A model generated the notes under the pieces. The model had not been told where the DNA came from, did not search any database, and worked only from the letters and a program-made list of their open reading frames with translations. Below are positions 13,199 through 24,327 of a stretch of DNA of 64,000 bases, piece by piece (within the stretch, counting starts at the first letter, position 1; every line of letters begins with the position of its first letter). The translations under genes were made by a program, and so were the position numbers. The stretch spans positions 19,664,001 to 19,728,000 of the forward strand of contig NC_083379.1 of the NCBI RefSeq assembly GCF_031755915.1, given 5' to 3'. The DNA is from Ziziphus jujuba. Taxonomy: Eukaryota; Streptophyta; Magnoliopsida; Rosales; Rhamnaceae.

Positions 13199-14400
13199 TG
13201 GTGGAGGAATCTAATAATCACAATCATGTTGATGAGGACAACTAGCCATATGTTTAAGAAAATGAAGCAAAAAGATTGGCTTCTTTAAAAGATGAATTAG
13301 CTACAACCAAAGAACAATTGGTTATGGCAATTGCAATTAATGAAGTACATAGGATAACAAATTTTCGATTAATAAGACAGTTAAGTACTCTGACAACACA
13401 AAGAACCATAATCAGACAATTGATGTTAACATGGTTAATGCAGATAATCGGAATAAAACAAGATTAGCTTCAGAATGGCTAGAATCGAGATGAAAAGAAC
13501 ATAACTACTAAAGATAGGATATCCCAAAAGAATAAAAACACTAATATGCCTAAGGTCAGAAAAGTAAGAGGTAAGATCGTGGCAAATTCATCTTTAAAAA
13601 GTGTGTATCTATCTAAAAAAAGAATGCACTCACAGAAGGAAGAATGAAAAAAGAGATCATTCAGTCTCAATAGAAAGCCATCCAAACTAGAAGCGCAACT
13701 ACAGAGATCAAGATTATAAGATAAAACCTCTTAGGATATCACCAGACTTACGCGAAATGATAGCTCAAGAGATTGAAATACAAAAAAAGGATCAAGAATA
13801 CCAAACCAATAGAGAAATGTTTAGTATTTTGTCTCAAAATCCTTTTAATGAATGGATAAACAATACAAACCCTCCTCCACAATTCATGATGCCTAAACTT
13901 GATCACTTAGATGACACTACCAACCCTAAAGATCATGTTATCCTATTCGAACATGATATGTTTCATATAGGAATTCCTAATAGTAAAATGGAAACAATGA
14001 TATGTAAATTATTCCAATGTAGTTTGAAAGGTGCTACTCTAAGTTGGTTCCACCAACTTCTATCAAGGTCTATCAATTTTATGAAGAGTTGATAGAGGAT
14101 TTTGCTCATGACTTTGCATCTAGCAATCAAATGAGAAATAAAGCTAATGACATTTTCTTTATCATTCAAAGAAAATGAGAAACGTTGAAGAGTTATGTGT
14201 TAAGTTAAACAAAAAAAATTGTGGAAATACAAGACTATAAGGAATCCATTACTGTAATAGCTTTCAAGAAAAAGTTCTCAAGAGACTACTCTATACTATT
14301 TGTTAGTAAAGAACCGACCCCAAACAATGGCTGATCTATTGCTTCACGTAAGGAAACAAATAAATCTGGAAGAAAACCACAAATAAGATAGATGCAGTGA
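13199..14400 (+). pseudogene. Ty3/gypsy gag, decayed
   Basis: Remnant of the capsid protein gene. The best block (about 13757-14092) reads PPPQFMMPKLDHLDDTTNPKDH, then MICKLFQCSLKGATLSWFHQL, the retrotransposon-gag signature of a Pro-rich leader, a D..T.PKDH turn and an A.LSWF helix. After a frame change, YEELIEDFAHDFASSNQMR and ETLKSYVL continue the same domain, then DYKESITVIAFKK near 14235-14275. An upstream region (about 13276-13400) is Gln/Glu/Leu-rich and coiled-coil-like. Several stops interrupt it. Confidence 0.7.
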
Positions 14401-14828
14401 GGCTGAAGAATAGAAGAAAAGATAAATGCTGATGAAGGAAGGATTGAGGAAGTAAGAGTCAATGTGAGATTTTAAATGTATAATGGAGAAAGAAGATCAC
14501 ATATTGAATCCCTTCAAGAACTATTCGCTCAGTATTAACCTTGAAAATATGATCTAGCATCTATAGGATAACGATTTCATCATGTGGTTAAAGAAGATGT
14601 ATTTGGATCCATGGGATTGAAACATGTCAAAGTTCTACATGATATAGGTCACCTAATTGAGGATTACACAAGTAACTCAAGTGGGAGATTCACAACCTAA
14701 TTAAAAAACGCTACCTCAATAAATTTTTACTAGACAAAAATAACAAAGTTGGAAAAAACAATAATGAAAAGATACTATGGGAAACAACTGAAACACCAAT
14801 GACAAAAGCAACTCAATAACATATTGCA

Positions 14829-15263
14829 ATGCATGCAATTTGTAGAGGATTCACAAGCGACAGAGATACAACGACAATAAAAAAGAGGCATGTAATCATA
14901 GTCACAAGAGAAGCGAAAGTTGTGGAATCGGACCCAACACTTGATATCATATTCACTAGGAATATGGCAAAAGGGATTCACATGCCACATGACGATAGCA
15001 AATTTCAAGTAGTAAAGAGAATACCAATAGACAATAGAAACTCCAGTGATATTGTCTTACTTCTAGCTTTGAAACAGTTAGGTGGTGATAAAAAGAATAT
15101 TAAGAAGTTAAATATAAACCTAGTTAGATTCAATGGTGTAACAAGTGTGGTAGTTGGAAAAGTAATCTTGCCCATTACAACTCATATAGTTGCTTCTACG
15201 ATGATGGTAATAATCACTCCCTTAGCCTATGAAGTAATCCTAAGAAAGCCTTGGCTAAATTAA
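14829..15263 (+). pseudogene. Ty3/gypsy aspartic protease region, decayed
   Basis: An open stretch of 144 codons matching the linker and protease of plant gypsy polyproteins. It contains IIFTRNMAKGIHMPHDDS, where the family has a DARGVHYPHDDALV-like block, then IPIDNRNSSDIVLLLALKQLG in place of the active-site VDNGSSADIL, and ends in AYEVILRKPWLN like the family's LGRPWL. The Gly of the DNGSS active site is replaced by Arg-Asn, so the enzyme would be dead. It is followed at once by a stop. Confidence 0.7.
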
Positions 15264-16563
15264 TTACAAAAATCATATAGGATTCACTAAAAACTACTAC
15301 AAATAAATTGGAGTGTTTTTTCCTCTAAGTTAGCTAAGATTGGTTCTATTTGAGAAGATGGATGGTACACATTCAAATCTAATTAAACATTGCTGCTTAC
15401 AACTATCTAGGGAAAAAGTAAAAATTAAAACAAAGACATGTGGAGTATGAAAAAAAATGATAGTTAAATTGAAAGAAAGAAAGAAAGAGACAAACTAGCC
15501 TAAAGATCAACAATAAACAAAAGAAAGATCTAGAAAGGAAAGATATCCCATGCAGTGGAATTAAAATATATTCCTCTACTTAGTTTCTTAGTAGTTATTA
15601 TGCTTTAGTATTTCCATTCATTCATATTTCATTGCATCTTTGTTGTTTGAAATTGTAAAACTCAAAAGGAATCTACACACCAAATGCATTTCAGGACGAC
15701 AACTATTTGGTCTCAAATTAAAATGAATATAATCCAGCCTAAGGTTAGGATGACTACAAACCGAATCAAATATTCAAAATAACAACAAATCAACCAATTA
15801 AGGATCTCTAGTTAGGAAAGCTACAAACTGTAGTAACTATAGTAGTCTAATAGAACAGTGCTACAAACTGTAGTAACTACAGTAGTCTAATAGAACAGTC
15901 TATCTTCTTGAATTGATCATAAAATACTAAGTCTTTTTGAAAAGATAGATAGAATGACTACTAATAAGAATATGTTTCATCTCAACCAATTTGTTAAAAT
16001 TATAATTTAAAGCACATAAAGCGAAATAAACATATAACTAAAAAACTTTAGTAGTTTTAGTTTTAGCCAAGCGGAAGAGTAAATTGAAAGAAAATACAAC
16101 AACTGCTCTCATTAAGCCAAAACAAAAGTGTTAGTACCCAAAAGAGGTACTCATTGAAACAGATATCACTAGTAGCAAGGGATAAAAAATGGTTCAGAAG
16201 CAAAGAAAAGTAACAAAAAATATGAAAGGACCAATAAAGTAAAGCAAGCTATTAAAGACATCAACAAAGCATTAAAGTAATAGAAATTTAGTAACATATA
16301 ATATTTTAGCAATACTATCTTTGGCCAACTTAATAAAGATGCAACTAAAGTAATGTAATTGAAATAAAGGTAAGTTCAAATTTTAAATTTCATAAGGAGA
16401 CATAGTTCAAGTATCATTCATCAGGCAAAAGCTGTGAAAACAAAGGAGAATTCTTAATCAAGATATTGAATCATCCTACAAACATTACTGCTGGATTGAT
16501 GTATGTTCGAGTAATTAATCTAGTCTACGAAATAAATTGATTTATATTCTTAGGATGGTGTTC
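15264..16563 (+). other. Interior of the gypsy element, no domain recognised
   Basis: About 1.3 kb between the protease remnant and the polypurine tract where reverse transcriptase and integrase (normally about 3 kb) should lie. I see no YMDD-like or integrase zinc-finger pattern in any frame. Either a large deletion has occurred or this is a non-autonomous derivative. Confidence 0.5.
15820..15899. repeat. 40-bp tandem duplication
   Basis: Two adjacent copies (15820-15859 and 15860-15899) beginning GCTACAAACTGTAGTAACTA and ending CTAATAGAACAGT, differing at one base. The near-identity suggests the duplication is much younger than the surrounding element. Confidence 0.85.
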
Positions 16564-16576
16564 GAGAGGGAGGAAA
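16564..16576 (+). promoter_or_regulatory. Polypurine tract (plus-strand primer) of the gypsy element
   Basis: GAGAGGGAGGAAA lies directly before the TG that starts the 3' LTR, where reverse transcription primes plus-strand DNA. Confidence 0.65.
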
Positions 16577-17444
16577 TGGCTAGCCGTATGAGATAAAATA
16601 TACACACTAAAGCAGGATGACTGACAGTATCGTTTGCTAGGAATCTTGCTTGGACTACCCTATCTATTCAACCATGTGAGTTTATTCAATCTGTGAATAA
16701 GTATTATGGTTAGATTAGAAAAACCATTGACCTTGTTGATGCTATAGGACTTGGTTTAATCATTAAGGCATTCCACCTTTATCCATATCAACCATTTTAT
16801 TATTCCAATCCTTATCCTATTCTAACCTTTATCATATCCAAGTTATAAATCTATTCTAACTTGTCTTTGACTCAGTCTACATAAGGATGTTTAGGAGAAT
16901 TAGTAACTTACAGTGAATGAACCTTGTCAAATAAAGTATTCCAACACATTTGTGTCTATTCAGTTCCAACCTTGCTTCACATGCATAGGATGGTTGGATT
17001 AGTTTCCTTGAATATTAACCTAGTAATATATGGAAATATTACCATATCCCGAGCATTTCGGAGTAGGACATGAACCATGAGCATTAAATAATTGGATCAA
17101 GGAACGCTTTCATTAATAGTAATGAATCTTGTATATCAAAAAAGGATAATATAGATGGAAAGAAAGATATTAAATTAAGGATACTTTCCTTAATGACCAT
17201 AAAGATTGAGAGATTTATCTCAAAAGCACTTTATAAAAGCTCATTCTTTAAACAAATCAAAGTATGCAAACAACAGTTAACATTGAGCACCAAATTTGTC
17301 ATCACCTCACTAACTTGAGTGTCAGAGTGTTTTTTACCGTTACCACATCGGCACCCAAAAATTATTCATATATTCTATTCTTTATAGGCAATTCCCAAGG
17401 AAGATTCCATATTTGCATCAAGATTCATAGGTCAAATTTGTGCA
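16577..17444 (+). repeat. 3' LTR of the gypsy element
   Basis: It starts TGGCTAGCCGTATGAG after the polypurine tract and ends near TTTGTGCA. It is the uninterrupted counterpart of the split 5' LTR and shows what the target of the nested insertion looked like. Confidence 0.65.
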
Positions 17445-17524
17445 TCAAGAGTATTTTTACATTGAAGGTACTTTCATTATTATAAAAAATAAATCATTTT
17501 GACTATCAAATTTCAAAGTTTAAT

Positions 17525-20500
17525 TGTAACAGTTCAACCTGAAAAATGCCTAAAATTTTGAAACTTTGATCGAATTTGACCTATTGGACCTTTTGTGGGT
17601 CCTATGTTTGACTTTTTATATGATCAAGATTTTGATTTGACCATCATATCAATTGTGTAGAGCACATCAATATGAGTTTATAAACTAAAGGCATGTTAAT
17701 TTCAAAGTTACAATTAAAAAGTAATTGTTTGAGAAAATTTAAATATCAATATTATATCAGTGTTCGAACTAGTATCGGATTTTTATCTGCTAGTGACCCA
17801 AAAGCTTACATATACATTTGGAATTGTGCCTCCATTAAACAATTGTAAAAATATCTAAAAATTCCCCAAAACATCTTTAGACCTGAGAGAGATCCAAATA
17901 AGTTCAACCCAAACCCATTTGGACACCAACCGGGTCAATCGAATTTTACCATTTTTCAACCACCCTAACTCCACATGTGCCTAACCTCTTACATTCCCAC
18001 CAATTTTTTGGCCATTTGGCCATTCGGCCTCTTACACTTCCCTTATGGGGCATTCCTACTCAGGCGATGAGATGGATAACCTGTTGAGATTGATATATGT
18101 TCTTTTACTTAATTGATATGGATAGAGGACTATTATGGGGGCCCAATTAGAGGGACTAGCTTCTTCCCCTTAAGAAGGGACTGCATTAGTAGAAAGCACA
18201 GGCCCTGCTTCTAGTTAATTCACGGAATCACTATAAGTGTTGGTTTTGAGAAAAGGCTCGATTAGCACCAACTCTTCAAAAAAATCCTTCCCCATTCGAG
18301 GTCGAGTTTGACAAGCCTAAACCCCCCAAAAGGACAATCATCATCTTATGTACTTAGGATCAGCGACCCATAGCCGATGATGGCGAGTTGTGGTTTTTCA
18401 AGAAGGTTAGCCATTTTTCAGCCATTCTAGTTCGACGCATACCTCTTTCCCCTTAATTTGCCACTAAGCTAGAATCCCACCTCCTTTGTCGAAATTCTCT
18501 ATATCTGAAGAGATCCATCAACATTAAGTTTAGCAAAAATTTTGAGGAGTTTTTTGGGCCACCAATGAGACTTTTGGACTAAGGTGAGTACACCAATATA
18601 TTCCCCATCTCATGAGCTTTCCGTTGACATATAATTTGTGAATTTTGAACATCGTTTAATAATTTCCATTTTTGGATCAATTAGTTAAATACCAAAAAAA
18701 ATTAAACTGTATTTGGACAACTTAAGATCAAATTGGAGTTAGTTTTGTGTAATTCAATTAAAATTGGAGTTAGTTTTGTGTAATTCAATTTTATAAAATT
18801 GGCTTTTGGATGAAAAATTCCAATTTTGGATACTAGATCCTAAAGGTTCATCGCATAATTGGACCATTCGGTATCCAATTTATATAATGTTATAGTTATA
18901 TAAATTATTTTAAGACATTTGATACTTAGAATCTGACAAGTATTTTATTATATTATAAGCACCTGTACGGCTCTTGGAAATGACCTTGCAGAGGAGCAGA
19001 AGTGATCAGCGACAATATATGTGAGTATTTTATGTTTTTAAATGTTATGGGCATATTAATACAATATATAAATGGTTTGAATATATATATATATATATAT
19101 ATATAAGGTTTTATTTAAATGATTATATATGCATATATGAATATCTACTGTTATATATATATTATCATTTTATATAACTTTTAAAAAAGATTTTAGGTAG
19201 TTTCAAATTTTGATGAGTTCATAGTAAACTTGTAGATCTTGTTAGTTAAATATAATGGTATTTGAATTGATATTTTGATCCTTTTGTAAAATAATTAATT
19301 TTGAAAAGTCTATTTGGAAATTATATATTTTAAAGCATTTTTTTGTGTTTTGAATTTCAAAGTGCTTAAAATGATTTATGGTAATGTATATTTCATTCCT
19401 AGTATTTATGATTTGACATGAAATGATAATTTATAAATTTTTTAATATTTAAATAAATAGTTAGATTTGAATATTAAATTATATTTTACGGTACAATATT
19501 GTTTGGAAATGTGGAAAAGTATAATCTTGAAAACATTGTTTTATGAATACTGTATTTTTTATTTTTAATTGATGTACCATATAGTATCAATGGATTTGTT
19601 ATGTTATTAGCACTATAGGTAACCACAATACCTTTGGAATATTAAAGGTCATATGGGTTCTTCCCATGGTTTCTTTGTTGCCATGACACATTTTGGGTTG
19701 TTAAGGTTGTGAGATGGATTATTCCCATGATTTATTTCTTGCCACGATACCCTTGGGATGCTAAGGGTCATGAGATGGGTTCACCTTATGATTTTTATTT
19801 TTGTTTCTCTTTTGTTAATGTCAATGGTTATCCAAAATGTCGAGCATTATTTGGTAGCACTAAATATATTGTATTGTATACTATTTATTTTTCTGGTACA
19901 TCATTAAGTTTCTATTTGTGAATTTTTATGGATTTTCTATGATTATTTTATAAATTTATTTAAGCATCGGTTTTATGATATTGATTTAAGGTGCAAGATT
20001 GGATTTTGTGAAAAGGATTTTAAAAGGAAAACTTTTTAAAAAAGTGGAATAAGAGGTTTTAAGAAAAAGGTTATAGAAATAAAAGTATTAATTTTCTATT
20101 GTATTTTATCACTTACTGAGATATCTTCATCCCACGTTTTAATATTTTTAAATCTATTCACCTAGATCCAAGTAGTTAGCCAAAAAAAAATATTCGTTGT
20201 GCATCAATTACCGTTTCTATAGTTTTCCACTACAACAATAGTATTTATCTTGCCTTGTTTTGTCTTTATCTTTCTCTACTCATTCATATAATTTGTATAA
20301 CTTTTATTTATATTTACTTTTAGAATGCTCTGATATAAAATTTAAACATAGTAATGACCCTAGTATGTATGCATAGTAATGATCATACTATAATGGGCTA
20401 TAATTGTTGGGTATAGTTGGCACTTACATGCTATTATGACTTTATCTTTATACGTTAAAGTATTATTTTATAGTGATGTATTGATTGTTTACAATGTAGA

Positions 20501-20597
20501 TGAGATTCCATTGGATTTTCCTTAAAGATTGCTCAGTGAGATTTTTTAGGCAAGACCATCCAAGAGTCTTGAAAGGATTCTTAGAAGGGTTCTACCA
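17525..20597 (+). mobile_element. Long LTR-like block (Ty3/gypsy, Tekay/Del type), tentative
   Basis: It starts TGTAACAGTTCAACC, like LTRs of the Tekay/Del lineage. It ends CCA and is flanked on both sides by TTAAT (17520-17524 and 20598-20602). The interior has no coding capacity but carries a diverged tandem array with CCATGA, GATACCCTTGGGATGCTAAGG and GGTCATGAGATGGGTT (about 19615-19800), typical of long gypsy LTRs. The right end is not a good inverted match to the left end, so the exact boundary is uncertain. It could instead be a truncated 5' LTR. Confidence 0.45.
19615..19800 (+). repeat. Diverged tandem repeats inside the LTR-like block
   Basis: About three imperfect units of roughly 60 bp, each containing a variant of TGCCACGATACCCTTGGGAT followed by AAGGTCATGAGATGGGTT and a CCCATG tail. 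Confidence 0.6.
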
Positions 20598-20805
20598 TTA
20601 ATTGAAGGAAAGGGAGTGGAGCATGTGATAATGTGAGAGAATTAAAACCACAAAAGGAGTATGTATAATTTTTTTTTTTTTAAATTGTAATACTACTTTT
20701 AACAAACAAATTGAACAAGAAACAAAATAAAATAGAACAAACCCATTTATGTCAATTTGCCTTCGCTTTATGTAGTTTAGTTTTCAATTTTCTTGGCAAT
20801 AATAT

Positions 20806-20971
20806 ATTCTATCTAAAACAGAAGAACAAAAAGAAAAAAGTAAAATAAACCTCCAACACCTTAAAAGCCTGTCTAACTAGCTATTTTTATTCTATCTAAA
20901 ACAGAAGAACAAAAAGAAAAAAGTAAAATAAACCTCCAATACCTTAAAAGCCTGTCTAACTAGCTATTTTT
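20806..20971. repeat. 83-bp tandem duplication
   Basis: Two adjacent copies (20806-20888 and 20889-20971), each starting ATTCTATCTAAAACAGAAGA and ending ACTAGCTATTTTT. They differ at a single base (CAACACC versus CAATACC). Confidence 0.9.
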
Positions 20972-21157
20972 AAAATAATTTTTTTTAAACACTTATAAAG
21001 CATTTAACCATTGTTTTCTTAGAGTAGTTTTTGAAAATAAAGACAATGAAAAAATAAAAATTAGAAAACAATATTTTATTATTTTCCATTGTTGTGGATA
21101 ATTTTAATACAGTTAAAATTATCCAAACCAATAATTTAGTTTACCCAATAAGATCAA

Positions 21158-21166
21158 AATCTGAAA
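21158..21166. repeat. Left target-site duplication of the Mutator-like element
   Basis: AATCTGAAA, repeated exactly at 28487-28495 just outside the opposite inverted repeat. Nine base pairs is the classic Mutator target duplication length. Confidence 0.9.
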
Positions 21167-21270
21167 GGGTTTTTTTGAAAAGTAACCACCTTCTAAATTA
21201 ACAATTGAAAAATAACAAAAAAAATATTTTTTATAAAAAATAACCACCTTTTTATGTATTTGGACTAAAA
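21167..21270 (+). repeat. Left terminal inverted repeat of the MULE
   Basis: It begins GGGTTTTTTTGAAAAGTAAC and contains two ACCACCTT motifs about 60 bp apart, both mirrored in the right end. The inner boundary is approximate. Confidence 0.8.
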
Positions 21271-21366
21271 TACCCTTTAACAATACAATTTCATTTTTTC
21301 CACTTTCCTTCCAAAACTGCACGGCTGAATCTGTAGCTCACTCTCAGACACATCTCCCCTCTCCAC

Positions 21367-21371
<5 letters not shown>

Positions 21372-21398
<27 letters not shown>
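21372..21398. repeat. CT microsatellite
   Basis: A (TC)n tract just upstream of the captured kinase fragment. It sits where a plant 5' UTR commonly carries CT repeats, so it may be part of the captured segment. Confidence 0.8.
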
Positions 21399-21404
<6 letters not shown>

Positions 21405-21543
21405 TTGCGTTTAAAGAGACATTTTTTTGTTGTACAAATTTTTTTCTCTGTGTTAGCGACTTGAGTGGGATTTTTAGTTTTCTGGCTGTACAAATTTTGT
21501 TTTTAATTTTAATTTTTTTAATTATTTAATGGGTTTTCAGAGA

Positions 21544-22067
21544 ATGAGTTGCTTTTCTTACTTTATTTCTCATTGGAAGGATGTCAGCAAGGTTGAAAAT
21601 AATTATGGTACTCGATCCTCAGGTATCTTCTTCCCTGTTTCAGCTTGCTAAATGTGGAAACCTTTTTTTTTATTTTTTGGGTATAGTTTTGCTGAATGTG
21701 GCAATGATTTTTGCAAAACAATGCTTAAAATTGTAGGAAGTGGGAGGGAAAAGGCAAGTTCCAAGGATGGTGGCATGAAGATTTGAAATTGCACTGTTTA
21801 TCCAAATTCAAATTTTTTATATTAATTATTATTACTATTTAAAATTGTTTATTATTATTATTATTATTATTATATTTTGAGGGTTTAGTTTTTAAAGAAT
21901 TTGTTTATCATGTGTAGAAATTGGGAGAGGAAAAGGAAATGGTAAAGGTGGCAATGGCCCAAAAAACAGTATGACTCATAGTTTCACTTTGAAATGTCAC
22001 AGCCAGTTGAGTAGTTATCAAGTGAGGGTAGCCCTTCAATTTCCCCACGAGGTAGTGATGAAGTGAA
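21544..22067 (+). pseudogene. Captured fragment of an RLCK-VII (ASG5-like) kinase gene
   Basis: A piece of a receptor-like cytoplasmic kinase gene carried inside the MULE. A splice acceptor (TTTTCAG) precedes an ATG at 21544. The first exon (to 21622) reads MSCFSYFISHWKDVSKVE, like the Cys-rich palmitoylation-type N-terminus of ASG5-like kinases. After an intron, 21737 onward reads GSGREKASSKDGG and then meets a stop. After another acceptor, 21918 onward reads GRGKGNGKGGNGPKNS then HSFTL, the Gly/Lys linker that leads into the kinase domain at SFTF. The catalytic domain is absent. Sequence further on can be read as SSEGSPSISPRGSDEVK, resembling a Ser-rich kinase tail, which would imply an internal deletion. 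Identification is from memory of the family and moderate. Confidence 0.5.
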
Positions 22068-23248
22068 GGTAATTTCTCCTTCAAGATCTACCAAGTATTC
22101 CATTAATTAATCTGTTTGGCTGCAAATTTAGGTTATCCATCCATCCAACATTAGCATTTAGCAATTTGAAATGGATTTAAGGCCTTCCTCCAAATTCAAC
22201 AACCCAACGATCTCTTTGGCTATGAGCTTTATTATTTAATGCAATTTTAATTTCTAGTTGCAGAATCATCAAATAATTAATTATCATCGTCATCACTTAT
22301 TATGAATATTTTTTTGGCTAAGCACTAGGTAATTAAGCATGCTTCAAACAAGTAACTAAAAATTACATACGTGATTATATATTTAACGTCTTATTTTGTT
22401 TTTGACCCACTATTTGTTGTACGTACATATGCATTACAATTACTTTATTAGTTAAGTTATTGTCCTGCTTTAATGGCTGACTTGCTTTTCTAATCCATGC
22501 AAAATTACATCAAAATACAAACAACGCCATGTTACACAAACCATAAAATCTGTGTAGGAGTTATTTTTACTTCACCAAGCACTCAATTTAGAGTTTCTTT
22601 CCAGCCAACAATTGTTCCAAAATGGGATAAACTCATCTTCTAGTCTCAAAGTTCATGTTTTTTCTCTTTTTTTTTTTGAAAGTAATTATATTTATAATCA
22701 TCTTTTGTCATTTCTACTACTCTTTAGATATACAAGAGCATAATAAGAGGCAAAACAATTGGTAGGTGGTTAATTTTTAAGCTTGGTATGCATTCATGGC
22801 TGCTGGCTATGGTGGTGGCTTTAACCATAGATGGAGATGATTTTGTGGAGTGTGGGTAAAAAATATTACTATGTTTGGTTCGTTTAGAAGTCATGAGTTT
22901 TAATTTTGATAGATATAGTCTGAAGATTGGAATTGAAATTCTTGATTTTTGGAGATGTGGGAAATTGGATTTGGAAGTGGTATTGTAGAAGATGATGATG
23001 TGGCCATGGTGATGATATGGTTTGGCCAATCAAGAAATAGAAGTAGGAAAGTAGATTGGATATAGGACAGTACATGGTACAGGTTGAAGCTTGCTCTGTC
23101 GAGCTCTACTTGATATGGAGATGTCTTTACCATATGTCTTTGCCAAGTACAGGGAAATTTCTATATGATGTTGAAGTCATTTATTAGTTTGCTCTTATAT
23201 ATAATGTACTTCTAGCTATTTTTTTTAATACTTATCTTGTACTAGATT
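22068..23248. other. MULE interior, unidentified
   Basis: No domain recognised. Overlapping minus-strand frames around 22724-23133 are His/Ser/Ile-rich and match nothing I know. This could be another captured host fragment. Confidence 0.4.
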
Positions 23249-23480
23249 ATTTTGATGTTCATTTATCGAAGATAATAATGGATTTTGGTGTAAAGATATC
23301 TAATTAACCGTCTACAAAATGTGGCATATTTATTATAATTCCATTTTTCACAAACCCCTTATATGTAGCTCAATTCAAGCTTCTGGATAATTTTCCGCTT
23401 GTCAGAAAATTTTTCCTCCAAGTGGAAAGCATTTTTTTCCTGTCGGAAAATATTTTTCTCCAAGTAAAGAAGTTTTAAAG
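23249..23480. repeat. MULE internal direct repeat, copy 1, with palindromic GGAAAA motifs
   Basis: Shares order and sequence with 24328-24560: GATAATAATG, TAACTAATT-like, AAAATGTGGCATATTTATT, AATTCCAT, CACAAAC and AGCTCAATT. It then runs into TTTTCCGC/GGAAAATTTTTCC palindromes. The two copies flank the Ulp1-like segment. Confidence 0.6.
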
Positions 23481-23552
23481 GCCAGATGTCCTATATGTGG
23501 CTATTGTGATTTTGGGTAACTAATAATTTATTTTGTTGTAAGTATACATTGA

Positions 23553-24280
23553 GCAGTGTTATGGAAAGTTCCTCGCCAATCCATCTAAGTTCCAATTCTC
23601 ATATGCAATGCAAGAATATGTATTGGGGATTCGAATGAAAGAGTCGAAGCCATGGAAATGCGTAAATCATGTACAATATACATGTCCAAATTGTGTAATG
23701 TTAACTATTTATTTATTCATATGCCTTCCTTTATTTGTTGTGCTAACTGAAATCCTATAATGTATTGACAGTTGTTGATTCCACTAAATAAGCGCAACAT
23801 ACATTGGCTGGTAGGGCATGTGGATTTGAAAGAGCATCATATGACTGTATATGACTCAGATAAGGCTGGCAACCAAAACATGTGAGAAATTTATTTCTAG
23901 AAATTATGCATTATGTTACCTTATTTACTGCGGTCTGCATCCTTTTATGAGCAGCGGACAGATTTTATAAACTCCGTTGATGAGTTTACATGTGAATTGG
24001 CACAAAATTCCCCTTAGCAAAGTAACGGGTAAAGCCCCTTAATACGTACATGTTTGTTAAATAAATATTAACTGTTCTAATAATACTAATATATGTTATA
24101 ATAATTGTTTTTTTGTACTGGTGACTGTGGCATGTTTACACTCAAGACCATCGAGTTCTTACATGCTAGATTACTAGTGACATGAAGTTCTTTAGGAGAA
24201 GTATGCATATAAGGCTTACAACAAAGAACTAAGCATATGAGCTGGGTGGTGATGCATTTTTCTTTCCTTTTGTCATGTTT
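23553..24280 (+). pseudogene. Ulp1-like (C48) cysteine peptidase segment of the MULE, decayed
   Basis: Remnant of a SUMO-protease-like gene of the kind carried by some plant MULEs. First part (about 23553-23690): FSYAMQEYVLGIRMKESKPW. After an intron ending TTGACAG, 23772-23881 reads LLIPLNKRNIHWLVGHVDLK then HHMTVYDSD, with the catalytic His in HW (codon 23802-23804) and Asp in VYD (23853-23855). Next, about 23906-24010, LPYLLRSASFYEQRTDF. Then TGDCGMFTLKTIEFLHARL near 24117-24180, with the catalytic Cys in GDCGM. Stops follow, and the Gln of the oxyanion hole is not clearly seen. It runs towards the transposase gene, tail to tail. In known cases such proteins may influence transposition or SUMO removal; the role here is unknown. 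Confidence 0.7.
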
Positions 24281-24327
24281 ATAGATGCATATTCTTTATT
24301 ACATTAGACTTTTAATTGTAAAGATAA

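Larger units (their letters stand above)
9559..17444 (+). mobile_element. Old Ty3/gypsy LTR retrotransposon, internally deleted
   Basis: Two diverged direct repeats bound this element: a 5' LTR at 9559-13110, split by a nested insertion, and a 3' LTR at 16577-17444. They align over most of their length, for example TGGACTACCCTATCTAT, GAATAAGTATTATGG and CAGTTCCAACC occur in both. Both begin TG. The 3' copy is preceded by a polypurine tract. Gag and protease traces lie between them in the expected order. No reverse transcriptase, RNase H or integrase motif is visible in the 3.4 kb between the LTRs. The LTRs differ at many positions, so insertion was long ago. Possible flanking duplication CAAGG/CAAGA is imperfect. 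Confidence 0.75.

Noticed and set aside
21544..22067. A working receptor-like kinase gene at the left of the MULE
   Set aside because: The catalytic domain is missing and a stop falls in the second exon-like piece, so it is a captured fragment.
22724..23133. Overlapping minus-strand frames of 63-101 codons inside the MULE
   Set aside because: Three frames overlap the same DNA, none resembles a known protein, and composition looks non-coding.
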